From contig JAHDYR010000012.1 of the NCBI GenBank assembly GCA_019828565.1, positions 62,001 to 126,000 of the forward strand: DNA of 64,000 bases, in the 5' to 3' direction. This document shows positions 1 through 10,082 of this stretch, one piece after another. Numbering within the stretch: position 1 is the stretch's first letter; every line of letters starts with the position of its first letter. Position numbers and translations under genes: made by a program. This DNA comes from Carpediemonas membranifera. Taxonomy: Eukaryota; Fornicata. The notes beneath the pieces are model-generated. The model saw only the letters and a program-made list of their open reading frames with translations. It was not told the DNA's origin and searched no databases.

Positions 1-575
1 ATGTGTGCAAGGCTGGGGTGGTTGCGGACGCGCTCGAAAACGTCGGGAAGGCGAGGGCTAGCAGGCGAACTGTGCCGTTCGGGCGCTGCGTGTATTTGAG
101 AGCAGCCTGGTCCTCGGCGGCGAGCTGACTGTGGTGTACCGAGAAGGTCAACTTGCAGGTTGCTCTGGACTTGAGGAGGCGGAGCTCTGGCGCGACTGTG
201 TCTGGTACGACGAGGAAAAGTGATGCCGGCCAGGCTCTTGGGGGGAACGTAGTCGGGGTCCCTGGGGTCGACATCAAGCGCTGGCATATCTTCGGGATGA
301 GGCTCGGGTGTGGGGCAGCGAACATGCGTTTGTCCGTCCAGTCCCTCTCCAGCCCATCGGGCCAACCCTGCTTGGCGAAGCCTGGCAGGGCCAGAGAGCG
401 GTCTGGGTGTGCAGTCGCATCTGAGTCGACCGGCCCCCACCTCAGCATCATGATCTCCAATATATGGCGTGGTGTGTGGAGGGGCTCTAGCGGCACGCCT
501 CGTGAGAGCCTGTCGGCCGTAATGTTGAGGTGTCCTGGTGTGTGGCGTGCCTTTGTCGCGGGGCTCCAGAATGGT
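1..575 (-). pseudogene. D0: DIRS/PAT retrotransposon fragment (RNase H end, methyltransferase-like region, start of YR)
   Basis: Reading the minus strand from about 575 to the window edge gives the end of a DIRS-type RNase H domain (HTPGHLNITADRLSR), followed by the Dam-like methyltransferase region typical of DIRS/PAT elements (MFAAPHPSLIPK, then LVVPDTVAPELRLL and RLLALAFPTF). The overlapping frame contains FERVRNHPSLAHI, matching the N-terminus of the tyrosine recombinases in D3 and D5b. The fragment is cut by the window edge on its 3' side and by gypsy sequence at about 575 on its 5' side. The reverse transcriptase is absent. It is a remnant; the family assignment is firm, the exact right boundary is not. 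Confidence 0.7.
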
Positions 576-599
576 TGTGGCCATTATTGCCACCAAGCA

Positions 600-652
600 G
601 GTTTACTCTCTTAAATAGTTCCGACACAAAGTGATCACTTTTCGAAGGAAAG
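600..652 (+). other. E0: end of a gypsy LTR plus leader with a 14-bp palindrome
   Basis: The stretch ending in TTCCGACACA resembles the LTR end upstream of the gag at 63421 (TTCAACCGACA). It is followed by the perfect palindrome AAAGTGATCACTTT at 628-641 and, 11 bp later, the gag ATG. The gypsy element E1 has the core AGTGATCACT at the same place. No tRNA-complementary TGG primer-binding site is visible. The LTR itself is truncated on the left by D0. Confidence 0.5.
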
Positions 653-1048
653 ATGGTTAACATCTCTGTTGATGTACCATCACTTGATCCGAAGAAACTT
701 ACACTACCTGTGCTAAGAGAGTTCAAGCGTAGCGCACGCATTTGGGTTGCTCAGAACGATGACTTCCCTGTTGGCGTCCTACTGCCGGAGTCCCTCCAGA
801 AAGCTGCCGAGGAGCATTATGACGGTAAGAGCATTGAAGACCTGTCGCTCGATAACATCATCAGTTACCTCCGCAGTGAGGCCATTCCCAAGTCTCTCCC
901 GGCCCTGAAGGAGGCGATCGATGTAATCGACTGCCCCCTTACGTCGAAGGGACTCAACCGATCAGCCGCAATGCGTGCCTATTGCGCTGACTTCACCGAG
1001 TATGCCGACTTGGTCCTAGAGGTAGCGATGAAAGAAACTGCCGATTAA
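653..1048 (+). pseudogene. E0: truncated Ty3/gypsy gag
   Basis: The 131-residue ORF begins MVNISVDVPSLDPKKL and matches the first part of the E1 gag (MVQLEIDYNFPRMSAKELD) in layout: a short start, a segment like LREFKRSARIWVAQN, then LLPESLQKAAEEH, then a second helix with SEAIPKSLPALKEAID. E1 continues for hundreds of residues into a zinc knuckle and protease, so this is only the N-terminal capsid portion. It stops where minus-strand DIRS sequence begins at about 1050. Gag homology is by comparison with E1 and with the gag at 63421; the sequence has no diagnostic motif of its own. Confidence 0.6.
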
Positions 1049-1054
1049 GGTGAA

Positions 1055-2330
1055 TCACTCTGTCCGACCTGAGGACTCTGTGGAAAACGTCCTGAACGCC
1101 ATCACATTGAACCGTAGGCGTCCTCTGTCCTGTAGGTGAAGTAGGTGGGCCAGATCTGAGCTCGAAGCCGGGACGGAGAGACGGAGTTTCCAGGACGTCC
1201 AACTCTTGAGGAGTCTCATCTCCGGCGCTTGAACCTCTGGGTAGAGGAGAAAGACTGCTGAGGTCCAAGACCTCGGGTGTCCAGTCTGAGTCTGAACTCT
1301 CGCTGTCGCTATCTTTTGGACTATGGCTGCCATAGACGAATTGGGGGCCCAGAGGACGCGACATCCAAGCCTTACGTCTACGTCCGTTGAGACTGTCTGG
1401 AATGGACCCACTCCGCGAGGACAGATTCCATGCTGGACTCCAGAGAGGAAGGGAGTCGTGAGAAGTCTCTGGACAGCCGATCTGCTGCCAGGTTGATGAT
1501 GCCCGGAGTGTGTAGTCCACGGAGTGTCAGGTTCCGGTCCTCCGCCTCCTTCTGGATCTGGGCTAGAATGTGCAGGGCCTGAGGTGGAGCCTTCGTACAC
1601 CCCGCCTTGTTGAGCCAGTCCAGAGCTGATGTGTTGTCTGAGAAGATCGATAGCTCGTGTTGGGAACTCTGTCTGCCGATCAGACGGATGCCCTGTAGGA
1701 TTCCCGCGAGCTCCTTCACGTTGATAGATTCTGCTCTTAGTTCTGGAGTGAACGTGCCCGAGGCTGAGGTCCCGTACTCGCCGTGCGCGGCTGCTCCCCA
1801 CTTGACTCCAGATGCGTCTGTCGATACGACGAGGTCTAGGGAGGGGTGAGCGCCCCAAAGCGACTGAAGCTCTCTGATGTCTCGGACTGGGCGCTCTCTT
1901 AGCAGTAGCAGCCACTCTTGCAGTAGCTCCTTGGAGAGTGGGTCCTGTTGAAGGTGTCTCAGCCGGAGGAAAGCCCCGTGGGCGGTTGTAGCGAAGTAAG
2001 TCAGTCTCCCGAGGATCTTGGCCCAAGTCTCCTGATCGATGGTCTTGCCTGCCAGAGCCTGATGAATGTGAGAGGAGTAACGTTTGGCCTTGTCCGCCGG
2101 GAGGCGTATTGTAAAACTCGCGGAGTCTATCACGAGCCCCAGATAGATCAATGACTGAGTCGGTGCCCATTCTGACTTCTCGTCTGAGGTGAGGACACAG
2201 AGGTCGGCTAGAGTCCGCCTGATGCGCGGCACCGCCCTCCTCAGGATTTCTCGGTCGTGGTGAAATAAGAGGAAGTCGTCGAGGTAGACAACGATGGTAA
2301 GACCCGTCCGAAGGGCTAGTATCTCCTCTT
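1055..2330 (-). pseudogene. D1: DIRS/PAT RT-RNase H-methyltransferase fragment
   Basis: On the minus strand an open frame carries the last third of a DIRS reverse transcriptase (VVYLDDFLLF with the YLDD active site), then the connection and RNase H domain (STDASGVKWGAA, FSDNTSALDWLNKAG, HTPGIINLAADRLSRD). The Dam-like region follows in another frame (TARVQTQTGHPRSWTSAVFL and DRGRLRFNVMAFR), so at least one frameshift lies near 1400. RT fingers and palm motif A are missing at the right end (about 2330), and the recombinase is missing at the left. The fragment was captured between gypsy gag E0 and the tRNA-derived repeat at 2504. Confidence 0.75.
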
Positions 2331-2503
2331 GTTGCGGATTGGGCGTGCCCGTGTCTTCTTCGGGCATCTTTCGAATTCTGCCATATCCTGCACATCTGGT
2401 CGAATCAATCCAACGATCAATAGTCTCCGGCCCGCGCTCCCCGCGGGACCCTCCGACCCTCAGCACCCCGGGTGCCCTGGTCGAGTGCTGCTCGCCTATA
2501 TGG

Positions 2504-2543
2504 CAACGACCGCAAAGAGTGATATAAAATTCGAGCGATGCAG
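2504..2543 (-). repeat. 40-bp copy of tRNA-Arg 3' end and flank (left copy of a target duplication)
   Basis: These 40 bp are identical to 10043-10082, which covers the last 12 nt of the tRNA-Arg(ACG) gene (minus strand) plus 28 bp of its downstream flank including the TTTT stop. Only the tRNA 3' end is present here, so this is not a gene. The pair brackets the R element and D2, as expected for a long target-site duplication made by an RLE-type non-LTR element. Confidence 0.8.
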
Positions 2544-4310
2544 CATCAGAGAATGTCGGTAGATCACCGACGATCACAAGAAGGAGGTGGGAGAATCATC
2601 TTCACAAGGTCTCCTGATGTGCCTGGTGGTACATTAGGGATCCAGGAGGAGCTTCTCCACGTTATCTCCGAAATCCGCAAAAATTTCGCACAATACGTCC
2701 CTGATGAGGTCGTGAACGACTTCAACAGTAATCAGGAACTATTTGACGCTTTGCAGAACGAAGCAAACGTTAGAACTTGGCTTGGAGACGGGAAGTCCCG
2801 TAAGAACAAACGTCTGACTCTCGCAAAACTGCGGGAGATCCTCGACAGAATTCGTGCAGTTGCCGTGGCATACGAGGGTCGCAATGCGCCCAACGTCACG
2901 AAGTCTCGCATGACAATGATCGATACAGCGCCTGCTCATGCAGCCGAAGTCGTGAGGACTGTCGCCCGGATCGCTGGTGCGCCTGTTGGGTCAACCGACA
3001 CCGCCCGCGCCCTCAGCCCTTCACCCCAGACTCAGTCTGCCCCCGTCCCCCGCCCGCCGATTCCGAGCCAACCGCCGGCTCCGAGTCAGACCCCTCAACG
3101 CCCAGCAAGCCAGGCAAGCGAGGGCCCGTCCAGCGTTACACTCGACGCGTCCCAGACGCCAGAGTTCAATCAGCGCAGAGCGACGGCCCCCGTCCGCCCA
3201 GACTGTTTCCTCGACCCAGCGAAGGCCCTCTTCCTGGGTAAGCTCGCCCCACCCAAGCGCCGTCGCGCCGGGTTCGCGGAGGGCTTGATCAGCCGCCTGA
3301 AGGCAATCGCCGACGCCGAAGGCACGGACGCCAAACTTGCTGCCGCCGCGAGACTGTGCTCGTACGCGCAGACCTTGTACGCACCCCCGAAGGTCTCGGC
3401 TCGCAGGCCGAGAGCCAACCGCACAAGGCGCGCGTGGAACTTGGCCATACTTGGCTTCATCTCCAAGGCAGTGACAACGATCACGGGGTCGGAGACGACC
3501 CTCACGCCTGACGAGATCAATCAGTCTCTGAAGGAGAAGCTGTCTTCTCCGACAGGGCTTGTGCCGAACATATCCCTCCCCGACGTGCCGGCGAACCCGC
3601 TCAGTGCCATCACGGTCTCGCGCAAGCAGATCAAGGCCGCACTCATGAGCCTTTCGCCGGAATCCGCCCCTGGACCGTCGGGCCTGTCAGCGCTACACCT
3701 GCGCATTGCCGCGAGCGTGAGGCGTGGAGACCTCGTAGCCGCCTTGGAGCCTGTCTTGCAGGACATCCTGGACGGTGAGGAGTACACGTCGATCTTCGCA
3801 CACGCGATCCTGGTGCCGGTGCCGAAGGATTGCGGTGGGGTCCGCCCTGTCGCAATAGGCGAGGTGCTGCGCCGGCTGGCGGCTAAGGTCGCCGCAACAG
3901 TCGTCTTCCCAAGGCTTGTCGTCGAGGATGAGTTGATGGGGGACCAATTCGGGCTTGGCGAATCAGCCGGCCTGGAGCGGCTGGCGACGGCCACGCTGAA
4001 CGAGTACATGAACGGGAGCACCATCGTGACGTTGAACATGTCCAACGCGTATGGCACGATGTCCCGAGATTATCTCGTGAAGGTGGTCGAGGCATATATT
4101 CCCGTACTCGGCCCCTACCTCCGCCGAATGTACGCCAGCGGCTTGCTGCTGACGACGACTGGCGAGGTGTGGGCCTCGGAGGAGGGCATCCACCAGGGTG
4201 ATCCTCTCTCCCCACTCCTCTTCTCGCTGGGCATGTTCCCTCTGCTGACGCAGTTGCGCGGGGAATTCCCGGACTTCACTGTTCGCGGATACCAGGATGA
4301 CGTTTCGGCG
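2538..4310 (+). pseudogene. R: RT ORF, first part
   Basis: The frame is open from 2538 to 4541, but meaningful sequence leaves it near 4310. The N-terminal 200 residues contain a Pro/Ser/Gln-rich stretch (about residues 155-215). The reverse transcriptase follows: SAPGPSGLSALHLR and GVRPVAIGEVLRRL (RT 1-2), then TLNMSNAYGTMSR at motif A, where an Asn stands in the usual aspartate position, then GIHQGDPLSPLLFSL (motif B), and YQDD at residues 585-588 (motif C). The Asp-to-Asn change in motif A would be expected to disable polymerisation. The first ATG (2538) lies inside the target duplication; ATG 2553 is the first in unique sequence. R2-type elements often lack a dedicated start. Confidence 0.7.
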
Positions 4311-6084
4311 TCCATCCCGAGCCCCCCTGCAAGACTACGAGACGGGCCGGAAGGCGAATTCATTCGTCTCTCGGTCGGAGCAGCTCTTTGCGAGTGTTGG
4401 GATGCCGTTGAACCGGTCCAAGTGTGCGGTCGCTCATCGCGAGTCGCGGGACGACAACAACGCTTCGGACCAGGTGACGCGGGCGCAGTCTTTCAAGCTG
4501 GTGGGTATCCCCATCTCCGTCTCCTCAGCCTTCCACGTTGAGTGCTGTACCAAGATCCTGAAGAAGGTGAAGGCCGTGCTCGACGCCGCCAAGGAGCTCT
4601 GCCGGGAGATCGGGTCGAAGGCCACGGCGGTGGCTCTGACGATTGTCAGGGTGTCTGCGCTCACCATCCCCATACATTTCTACCGCAACGTTCTCCCCAC
4701 GATCAAGTCTACCACAGGCCAGGGCAATTTGCTGGGCAAGACGGCCGTCTTTGAACGGCAGTGTATTGCCCCAGCCGTCTTGGACATCCTGCAAGACAAG
4801 ATCACCGATGCGGAAGAGATGAAGAAGTTCTGCCGGCGGCTAGGGCTGCCGGTGCATGCGGGCGGTCTCGGCTTGCCGATGCCGCTCGATGTCTGGGCTC
4901 CCGCCTACCTGGGGGCCTCCCGGCATCTGCTGGAGTTTGGCCTCAGCCGGCCCGACCTGGATAAGGTCCTCGCGCTGGGCGCCAACGCGAAGGATTGGCC
5001 CAAGGATGAGGCAGCGCTGAAGGCGGTCGGCAAGGACAAGCCGCAGCACGAGTTGGTGTGCCTGTTGAAGGAACATAATTTCAACACCAACCCTGCGGTG
5101 AAGGACAGCGTCGTCGCGCCCAACATCATCAGCGCTATGCTCAAGTCCGACCCAGTCTCTGTCACGAGGCAGTCGAACCGCCACGAGGTCGACCGGGCCA
5201 TGATCGCCGACCACCTGGGCCGGCCCGCCTTTAGCGACGCGGCTGGAGTGTGCCCGATCTGCTCTGAGAAGCACAGTCGTACTGTGGCTATGAAGGGCTG
5301 GTCGCACGCGGTGGTGTGCCCGTGCCTACGCGGTGACGCAAAGGTGCAGCGGCATGACGCCATCCGGGACGAAGTGATCAGGACCCTCAAGGAGGAGGGC
5401 GTGGCAGCCAGGCCTGAGAGGTGGCTGACGCCGAAGTCTGCAGAGGCGAAGCATCCTTTGCGGCCGTACAGAGTGCGCATGGACGTCGAAGTCAGGCCCG
5501 ACGAGGGCGGTGTGAAACCCGTCATTGACATCGTCTGCTCGGACTACGTCTCCGACGCGCGGGCTGATAAGGTGAAGCAGTATCAGCACTTCAACGTTGA
5601 TATGGTGCCTGCTGTTGTCAGTTCGAGCGGCCGTTGCGCGCCCTGGAAGGCTGGCGGTGTGCCCTGGCCAGAGAGGCTGGTCGAGATGAAGCTGCTGGAC
5701 AACGCGGCCAAGGATCGTCTCGTGGACCGGGTTTTCGTTGCCAATTGGAAGTGGCAGTGCAGAGCCATCGTGGATTGGCTGACACAAGCCCAAGCTGCTC
5801 GCGAACGCGCGGCTGCTGCTGGGCAGGACATTGTGAGTGAGTAAGAACGGGAATGCCACAACATTTCGCTGTTTTGATCTCACTTTGGTTACTTTCGTTG
5901 TCTTTTGCGGAGAAGTAGCTCCTTTCAAGGAGTTTTGGTACGTTTTGTGCGAGTGGATGCGTGAAATTGCGCAAAATCGAGCCTTGGTGCTCAGATGCGC
6001 GCTGCTGCTGAAAGTGAACGCAAACCGTGTTCCTTTACGCCGTTTAACGCAGTAAGCCGCGAGAGCGCCATCGACGACCGAGTC
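2544..6084 (+). mobile_element. R: RLE-type non-LTR retrotransposon inserted in a tRNA-Arg gene
   Basis: This is a single-ORF element of about 3.5 kb with a reverse transcriptase followed by a CCHC finger and a PD-(D/E)XK restriction-like endonuclease, the layout of R2/R4/NeSL-type non-LTR retrotransposons. Its left end touches the 40-bp tRNA-derived repeat. Its right end lies at about 6084, where D2 is inserted; after D2 the second 40-bp repeat begins. The 3' UTR (5845-6084) has no poly(A) tail, which fits an RLE element that recognises its target. The coding region has one frameshift near 4310. Confidence 0.7.
4310..5844 (+). pseudogene. R: RT thumb, CCHC finger and restriction-like endonuclease
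   Basis: This continues the protein in the +1 frame. After YQDD the homologous text resumes as SVGMPLNRSKCAV and FKLVGIPIS, the segments after RT motif C. A long connecting region follows. From about 5251 comes CPICSEKHSR with downstream H and C residues (the Cys/His finger that precedes RLE nucleases), and then RMDVEVRPDEGG with PVIDIVCSDYV, matching the RPD..D pattern of a PD-(D/E)XK nuclease, followed by Lys-rich KVKQYQ. The ORF ends at a TAA. The frameshift is a single-base event and could be a sequencing error. Assignment of the nuclease rests on motif order and spacing. Confidence 0.7.
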
Positions 6085-6223
6085 GGGTAGTACCCCAGCT
6101 CATTGTCGCAAGGGCGACGGGACGTGGGCGAGGCCGGCAATCGCCGGATGCCCGCGTCATTGGTCAAGATTGGTCGGCGCAGTTTATGCGGCCAGATGAC
6201 GAACGATTCGCAGCCGGTGGCTG
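6085..6223 (+). repeat. D2 split direct repeat A1
   Basis: This is identical to 9716-9854. It starts GGGTAGTACCCC, contains an inverted pair around CCGGCAATCGCCGG, and runs into gag: the last 28 bases cover the ATG (6196) and the first codons. As the left end of the element it should be copied with A2 through the circular DNA intermediate of YR retrotransposons. Confidence 0.85.
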
Positions 6224-6777
6224 CGACGGCCGAGGAAGTGGCAGAACTGCGTACCACGGTGCAGGAGATGCAGAAAGCTCAGGAGAGATCCACCAAGATC
6301 CTCGAGAGGATGGCCGCCGCAAGCGCCGAATCTGAAGCGGATTTCCACGAGGAACTGGCGTTTGAAGAAGATGAACAAGACCCCATCATGGCTTCCCTTT
6401 CATACATTGAGGCCATGACCGAGCTGCCGAAGAAGCGCCCTCTTCTGGAGGAGGCGAAGTTCCTTCGGAAGGTTCAAACGATCCTCACCTCTTCTACAGA
6501 CACGAAACTCCTCAAGCGCCTTTCCCCCCTCCTCTCCGCCCGGCGTAGAGCTCTGATGATGAAGGATGAAGATTACAACGACGTCACAGTCACCTACTTT
6601 CAGAACCAGGTATGGAAGGCCATCGCGGACAAAGGAACCCTCGACGAGTCCCAGATCGAGTCCTTCGAGCTCAAGTCTAAGATTCACGGAGCCAAGCGAA
6701 AGGGCGACAAGTTTCAGCCTCCGGGAGGCGGGGGCCGAGGCGGCAGCTCTCGCGGTCGCAACCGGCAGTCAAACTAA
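6196..6777 (+). CDS. D2: gag-like ORF
   Basis: This 193-residue protein starts at the ATG that lies inside repeat A (the frame is open from 6103, but 6196 is the ATG duplicated in A2). Residues 10-45 form a predicted coiled coil (ELRTTVQEMQKAQERSTKIL). A central acidic segment and a conserved helical part follow (KKRPLLEEAKFLRKVQTIL), which resembles D3 and D6 gags. The C-terminus is Gly/Arg-rich (GGGGRGGSSRGR), suited to RNA binding. There is no zinc knuckle, as is usual in DIRS-group gags. The RT frame downstream is -1 relative to this ORF, as it is in D3 and D6. Confidence 0.7.
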   Translation: MTNDSQPVAATAEEVAELRTTVQEMQKAQERSTKILERMAAASAESEADFHEELAFEEDEQDPIMASLSYIEAMTELPKKRPLLEEAKFLRKVQTILTSSTDTKLLKRLSPLLSARRRALMMKDEDYNDVTVTYFQNQVWKAIADKGTLDESQIESFELKSKIHGAKRKGDKFQPPGGGGRGGSSRGRNRQSN

Positions 6778-6789
6778 CCGAGAACCACC

Positions 6790-8713
6790 TCTTCCCATCG
6801 ATAACTGGCGACGTGTGGCGACTCTTGGAGCGCTTCGGCGCCTCAGAGCACGTCGTCAGCCTACTCAGAGACGGCGTTCCAATATCACTGACCGCGCCTC
6901 CGTCGGCGGCCGCACCACAGACGCGACTGGACCCACGTGTTCGGGCCAAGCTCCAACAGCTGGTGAACGAGGGCATTCTCCGCAGAACGACCCTGCAGTC
7001 CCTCCGCCATTCGGCCCCGATCTTCCCTGTTTCGAAAGGCTCGGACGACATCCGAGTAATACACGACCTCCGAGAACTCAACACCGTGACGGAGGAGACC
7101 CGAGTCTTCCGCCTCTTCGGCATCAAACGTGCTTTGGCGACGCTCACGGCCGGGGACTGGATGACGAAGATCGACCTCCGCTCGGGGTACTCTCAAGTCC
7201 CAGTCAGGGAGCAGGACAGGACACTTCTGGGCGTGGTCACTCCGGAGGGCGAGGCATTCTGCTACACTGGACTCCCCTTCGGTTGGACCGCGGCTCCGTT
7301 CTACTTTCAGACAATAACCATCCAGGCCGCAAAGATCATCGCCAGGCGCCTCCAGATCCACGTTTGCGTGTATCTAGACGACTTCCTCCTATCGTCTGCG
7401 CGCAAGGAGCACCTGGCATGGGCAACACACGAGGCCCTCGAGCTCATGCGCTCCCTCGGCCTCATTCCGGGGCTGGACAAGTGTATTCTTCAGCCTACAC
7501 GCTGCTTGGAGTACCTCGGCCTCCTCATCAATACGGAAAACACTTCAGTGCGCCTTTCCAGCGACAAGGCGCGCAAGTATCAGCAGACGTTGATATCCGC
7601 GTTGGAGAGCGACTCCATCAGCGCCGTCGACTACTCCAAGATCCTAGGGCGTCTTCTCCTTCTTCGCTTCCGCAGCGCATGCAGCACAGCTCAAGCTGCG
7701 GCCGTTGCAAGCAAGACAGCCGAGAGGCAGAGTACCTTTGGATGCAGCCCTCAAGCAAGAGCTCGCCCAGTGGGTCTCACTGCTGCAGCAGCGCCCAGCC
7801 AAGTCATTTATCGAGCTCAGGGCCCTCTGGGACATGACAGGCTCCCTGGAGATGACAGTGGCGTCCGACGCATCCAGCTTCGGCTGGGGGCCAGAGTATA
7901 CCTCGGAGAGAACAACAGATCGGCGCATGGGCACTTCCCCCGCACATAGTGAACGCCCACATCTGCACAAAGGAGCTTTTCGCAGTCGTTCGGGGCGTCG
8001 AACTCATCTCTCCACAGCCGCAGGTGCGCACCCTGACAGTTTTCTGCGACAACTCGGCCGTAGTCTCGTGGGTCAACAAGGGCGGATCGACAAGAGCAGA
8101 CCAGACAGTCATGAGCCTTCTCCACGAGCTGCAACAACACCTCGACAGCAGAAACCTCGTGGCTCGATGTCTTCACATCGCAGGACACCTCAACGTGGAG
8201 CCGGACAGGCTGAGCCGGTTCATGAAGCTCGAGTGGTCGACCCCGCGTTCAGTCCTCGAGCGAATCCAGCGCAACTGGGGACCAGTGCAGGTCGACGCGA
8301 CCGCCGCTCCCACTCGCCGCCTGGCCCTCCCAGGATTCGCTCAGCACGGATGGACTCTCGCAGAACACGGCCTGTCTCGGGACTGGACGGGGATGAGAGT
8401 CTTCGCAGCTCCTCCAGTAGCGATGATTCCAGCGACATATCTGCATATTCGGACGATTCGGTCGCCGACCCAGACTGGATCCCCTCAGACGTGGAGGTCA
8501 GCTGCGATAATAGTGACTCCGGACATCCCGTCACCAGAACTCCGCCGCTTGCTAGCCCTCTCATCAGTTCCCAAGATGTACTTCAGAGTGAACCAAGATC
8601 TTCTGTCGGACTCCGAGCTGTCGCGGCTGGCCGAGAGGGGCAGGATAAGGCTCATCGCGATGATCATCAGGACTTCGAGTTCCTCCTCCACCACGACAGG
8701 CTCTCACATCTGA
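6790..8713 (+). pseudogene. D2: RT-RNase H-methyltransferase polyprotein in three frames
   Basis: RT starts near WRLLERFGASEHVVSLL (6813) and has RVIHDLRELNTV, KIDLRSGYSQV (motif A), GLPFGWTAAPFYF and VYLDDFLL (motif C). The frame changes near 7655, where RNase H begins (VASDASSFGWGPEY), and again near 7930, where it continues (VFCDNSAVVSWVNKGG, HIAGHLNVEPDRLSRF). The Dam-like region closes the ORF (FAAPPVAMIPATY, WRSAAIIVTPDI, ERGRIRLIAMIIR), ending at a TGA at 8711-8713. RNase H and RT catalytic residues are present, so damage is limited to two indels. Functionally this copies element RNA into DNA. Confidence 0.8.
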
Positions 8714-9632
8714 GCCTAGAGGCGTCACGCAGGGCAGTCGCGGGCTACCTCGTCAAGTTCAACGCGTCGAGAGACACCACGCTATCACACGCGGCGCAGC
8801 TCAGGCAGCACCTCATGAGCGAAGCCAAGACCTCGGGGCCCGACACGATCGGCAAGAAGGGACACTGGATTTGCAAAGCGGCCCCACTGATCTGCGACTG
8901 GACCCCCCGCAGGACAGCAGCGAGATCATTCGATCAGTCCGCAACGTAGCATCCACCACCAGACTGACTGGCGGGGCTCGACCGGTGACGAGCGACATAG
9001 TCCGGTCGGGTTTCCGACGTTGGAAACAAGATCCGAAGACGTTCCAGGCGGTCTTGTTCGCCGCACTCTGCTTCCAAACTGTCAGCCGCGGCAAGGAAAT
9101 CTTCACTCTGACGAGGGGAGACGTGACGTTCAGCCCAGAGGGCGACGCGACGCTGTTCATGGCACGCACCAAGACTACCACAGCGGTGAAGAAGCTCGTG
9201 GTCAACGCCACCTTTGACTCATTCAACATCGCGAAGGCGCTCCAGCTTTGAGTCAACTTGGCCACGAAGCGCGACACGGATTCACTATGGAGGAAGGTCA
9301 ACGGAGACACGATCAGCAAGACAGAGGGGCTGTCAGAAGGCGCAATGAGGCGCTGGATCGCAGCAGTGTTTGGCGACTCCATCACTTGGCACAGCTTCAG
9401 AAAGGGCGCGGCGACCGAGCTCGCCGTCGCCGGCACTCCTGAGCACGTGCTGATGGCACTGGGGAACTGGCGCTCCGCGAAGAGCCTGCTGGCGTACACC
9501 GGCAATGGCATCCGCCAGCACCCCGCGGTCCAGAGAGACATCGCCAGGTCTCTTTTTGGGCAAGCCACTGTAAACATTCGATGGGATGTTTATGGTGCAG
9601 GCTGTTGCGACCTCACGGGAGGTGACAGCTAG
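8640..9632 (+). pseudogene. D2: tyrosine recombinase, interrupted
   Basis: The recombinase N-terminus overlaps the methyltransferase end in the -1 frame (LSLEASRRAVAGYLVKF), changes frame at about 8880, and continues with the Arg box (SRGKEIFTLTRGDV), an in-frame TGA at 9249-9251, the H-x-x-R box (WHSFRKGAATEL) and the likely nucleophile tyrosine (LLAYTGNG). The R-H-R-Y set of a tyrosine recombinase is therefore intact apart from one stop and one frame change. It would integrate the circular element DNA without staggered target cuts. Confidence 0.8.
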
Positions 9633-9665
9633 GAGTTAATGATATCTCCTCGGCCGGCGGGACAA

Positions 9666-9717
9666 CCCCGTTGGATCTACAGAGTGTAGAGGGTCAGGTG
9701 GCCCGCGAGTCGGGCGG
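9666..9717 (+). repeat. D2 split direct repeat B1
   Basis: This 52-bp copy of 9988-10039 has one mismatch. It lies just after the recombinase gene and is joined directly to A2 (they share two G bases). Confidence 0.85.
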
Positions 9718-9854
9718 GTAGTACCCCAGCTCATTGTCGCAAGGGCGACGGGACGTGGGCGAGGCCGGCAATCGCCGGATGCCCGCGTCATTGGTCAAGA
9801 TTGGTCGGCGCAGTTTATGCGGCCAGATGACGAACGATTCGCAGCCGGTGGCTG
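9716..9854 (+). repeat. D2 split direct repeat A2
   Basis: This is identical to A1 (6085-6223), including the first codons of gag. After 9854 unique sequence with a hairpin-forming GAGGGAAACCCAAGACTTAC region leads to B2. Confidence 0.85.
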
Positions 9855-9987
9855 TAAGAACGCGCTCGGGAGAGCGTCCCTCGTCGGTACGCGAGGGAAA
9901 CCCAAGACTTACTTAGGAGCCGAAGGCGCGTAAGTCTTCGAATATTGACGCGGCGAAACAGGGGTTTCTTGCGTAAATATTCTTTCC

Positions 9988-10039
9988 CCCCGTTGGATCT
10001 ACAAAGTGTAGAGGGTCAGGTGGCCCGCGAGTCGGGCGG
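9988..10039 (+). repeat. D2 split direct repeat B2 (right end of element)
   Basis: This is the second copy of B and the right terminus of D2. The next bases, AGTCAACGACC, are target sequence: the end of R joined to the tRNA-Arg 3' flank. Confidence 0.85.
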
Positions 10040-10042
10040 AGT

Positions 10043-10082
10043 CAACGACCGCAAAGAGTGATATAAAATTCGAGCGATGCAG
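10043..10082 (-). repeat. 40-bp target duplication of R, right copy
   Basis: This is identical to 2504-2543. Here it is continuous with the complete tRNA-Arg gene: it covers the last 12 nt of the gene and 28 bp downstream of it. Confidence 0.8.

Larger units (their letters stand above)
6085..10039 (+). mobile_element. D2: complete PAT-like YR retrotransposon with split direct repeats
   Basis: The 3,955-bp element has the order A1 (6085-6223), gag, RT/RNase H/methyltransferase, tyrosine recombinase, B1 (9666-9717), A2 (9716-9854), B2 (9988-10039). A1 and A2 appear identical over 139 bp; B1 and B2 match over 52 bp with one difference. This split-direct-repeat arrangement defines PAT/TOC/Ngaro-type YR elements; the Dam-like domain favours the PAT side. 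Both outer flanks show the tetranucleotide AGTC. The left flank is the end of R, the right flank the tRNA-Arg downstream sequence. The proteins are broken by several frameshifts and one TGA. Confidence 0.85.

Noticed and set aside
153-614. 153-codon plus-strand ORF near the window start
   Set aside because: It is the complement of D0 RNase H/methyltransferase coding sequence and has no homology of its own.
2504-2543. Second tRNA gene
   Set aside because: Only the last 12 nt of the tRNA and its 3' flank are present; there is no D arm, anticodon or B box.
9249-9251. TGA as a reassigned sense codon
   Set aside because: Conserved ends of D3 and D5b YR use TGA as a real stop, and in D4 the TGA stands where D5 has Arg (CGA to TGA change). 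No TGA was seen at a conserved Trp.
6081-10043. AGTC on both sides of D2 as a target duplication
   Set aside because: YR retrotransposons do not normally make target duplications; four bases can match by chance or be part of the recombination site. I kept it only as a remark.
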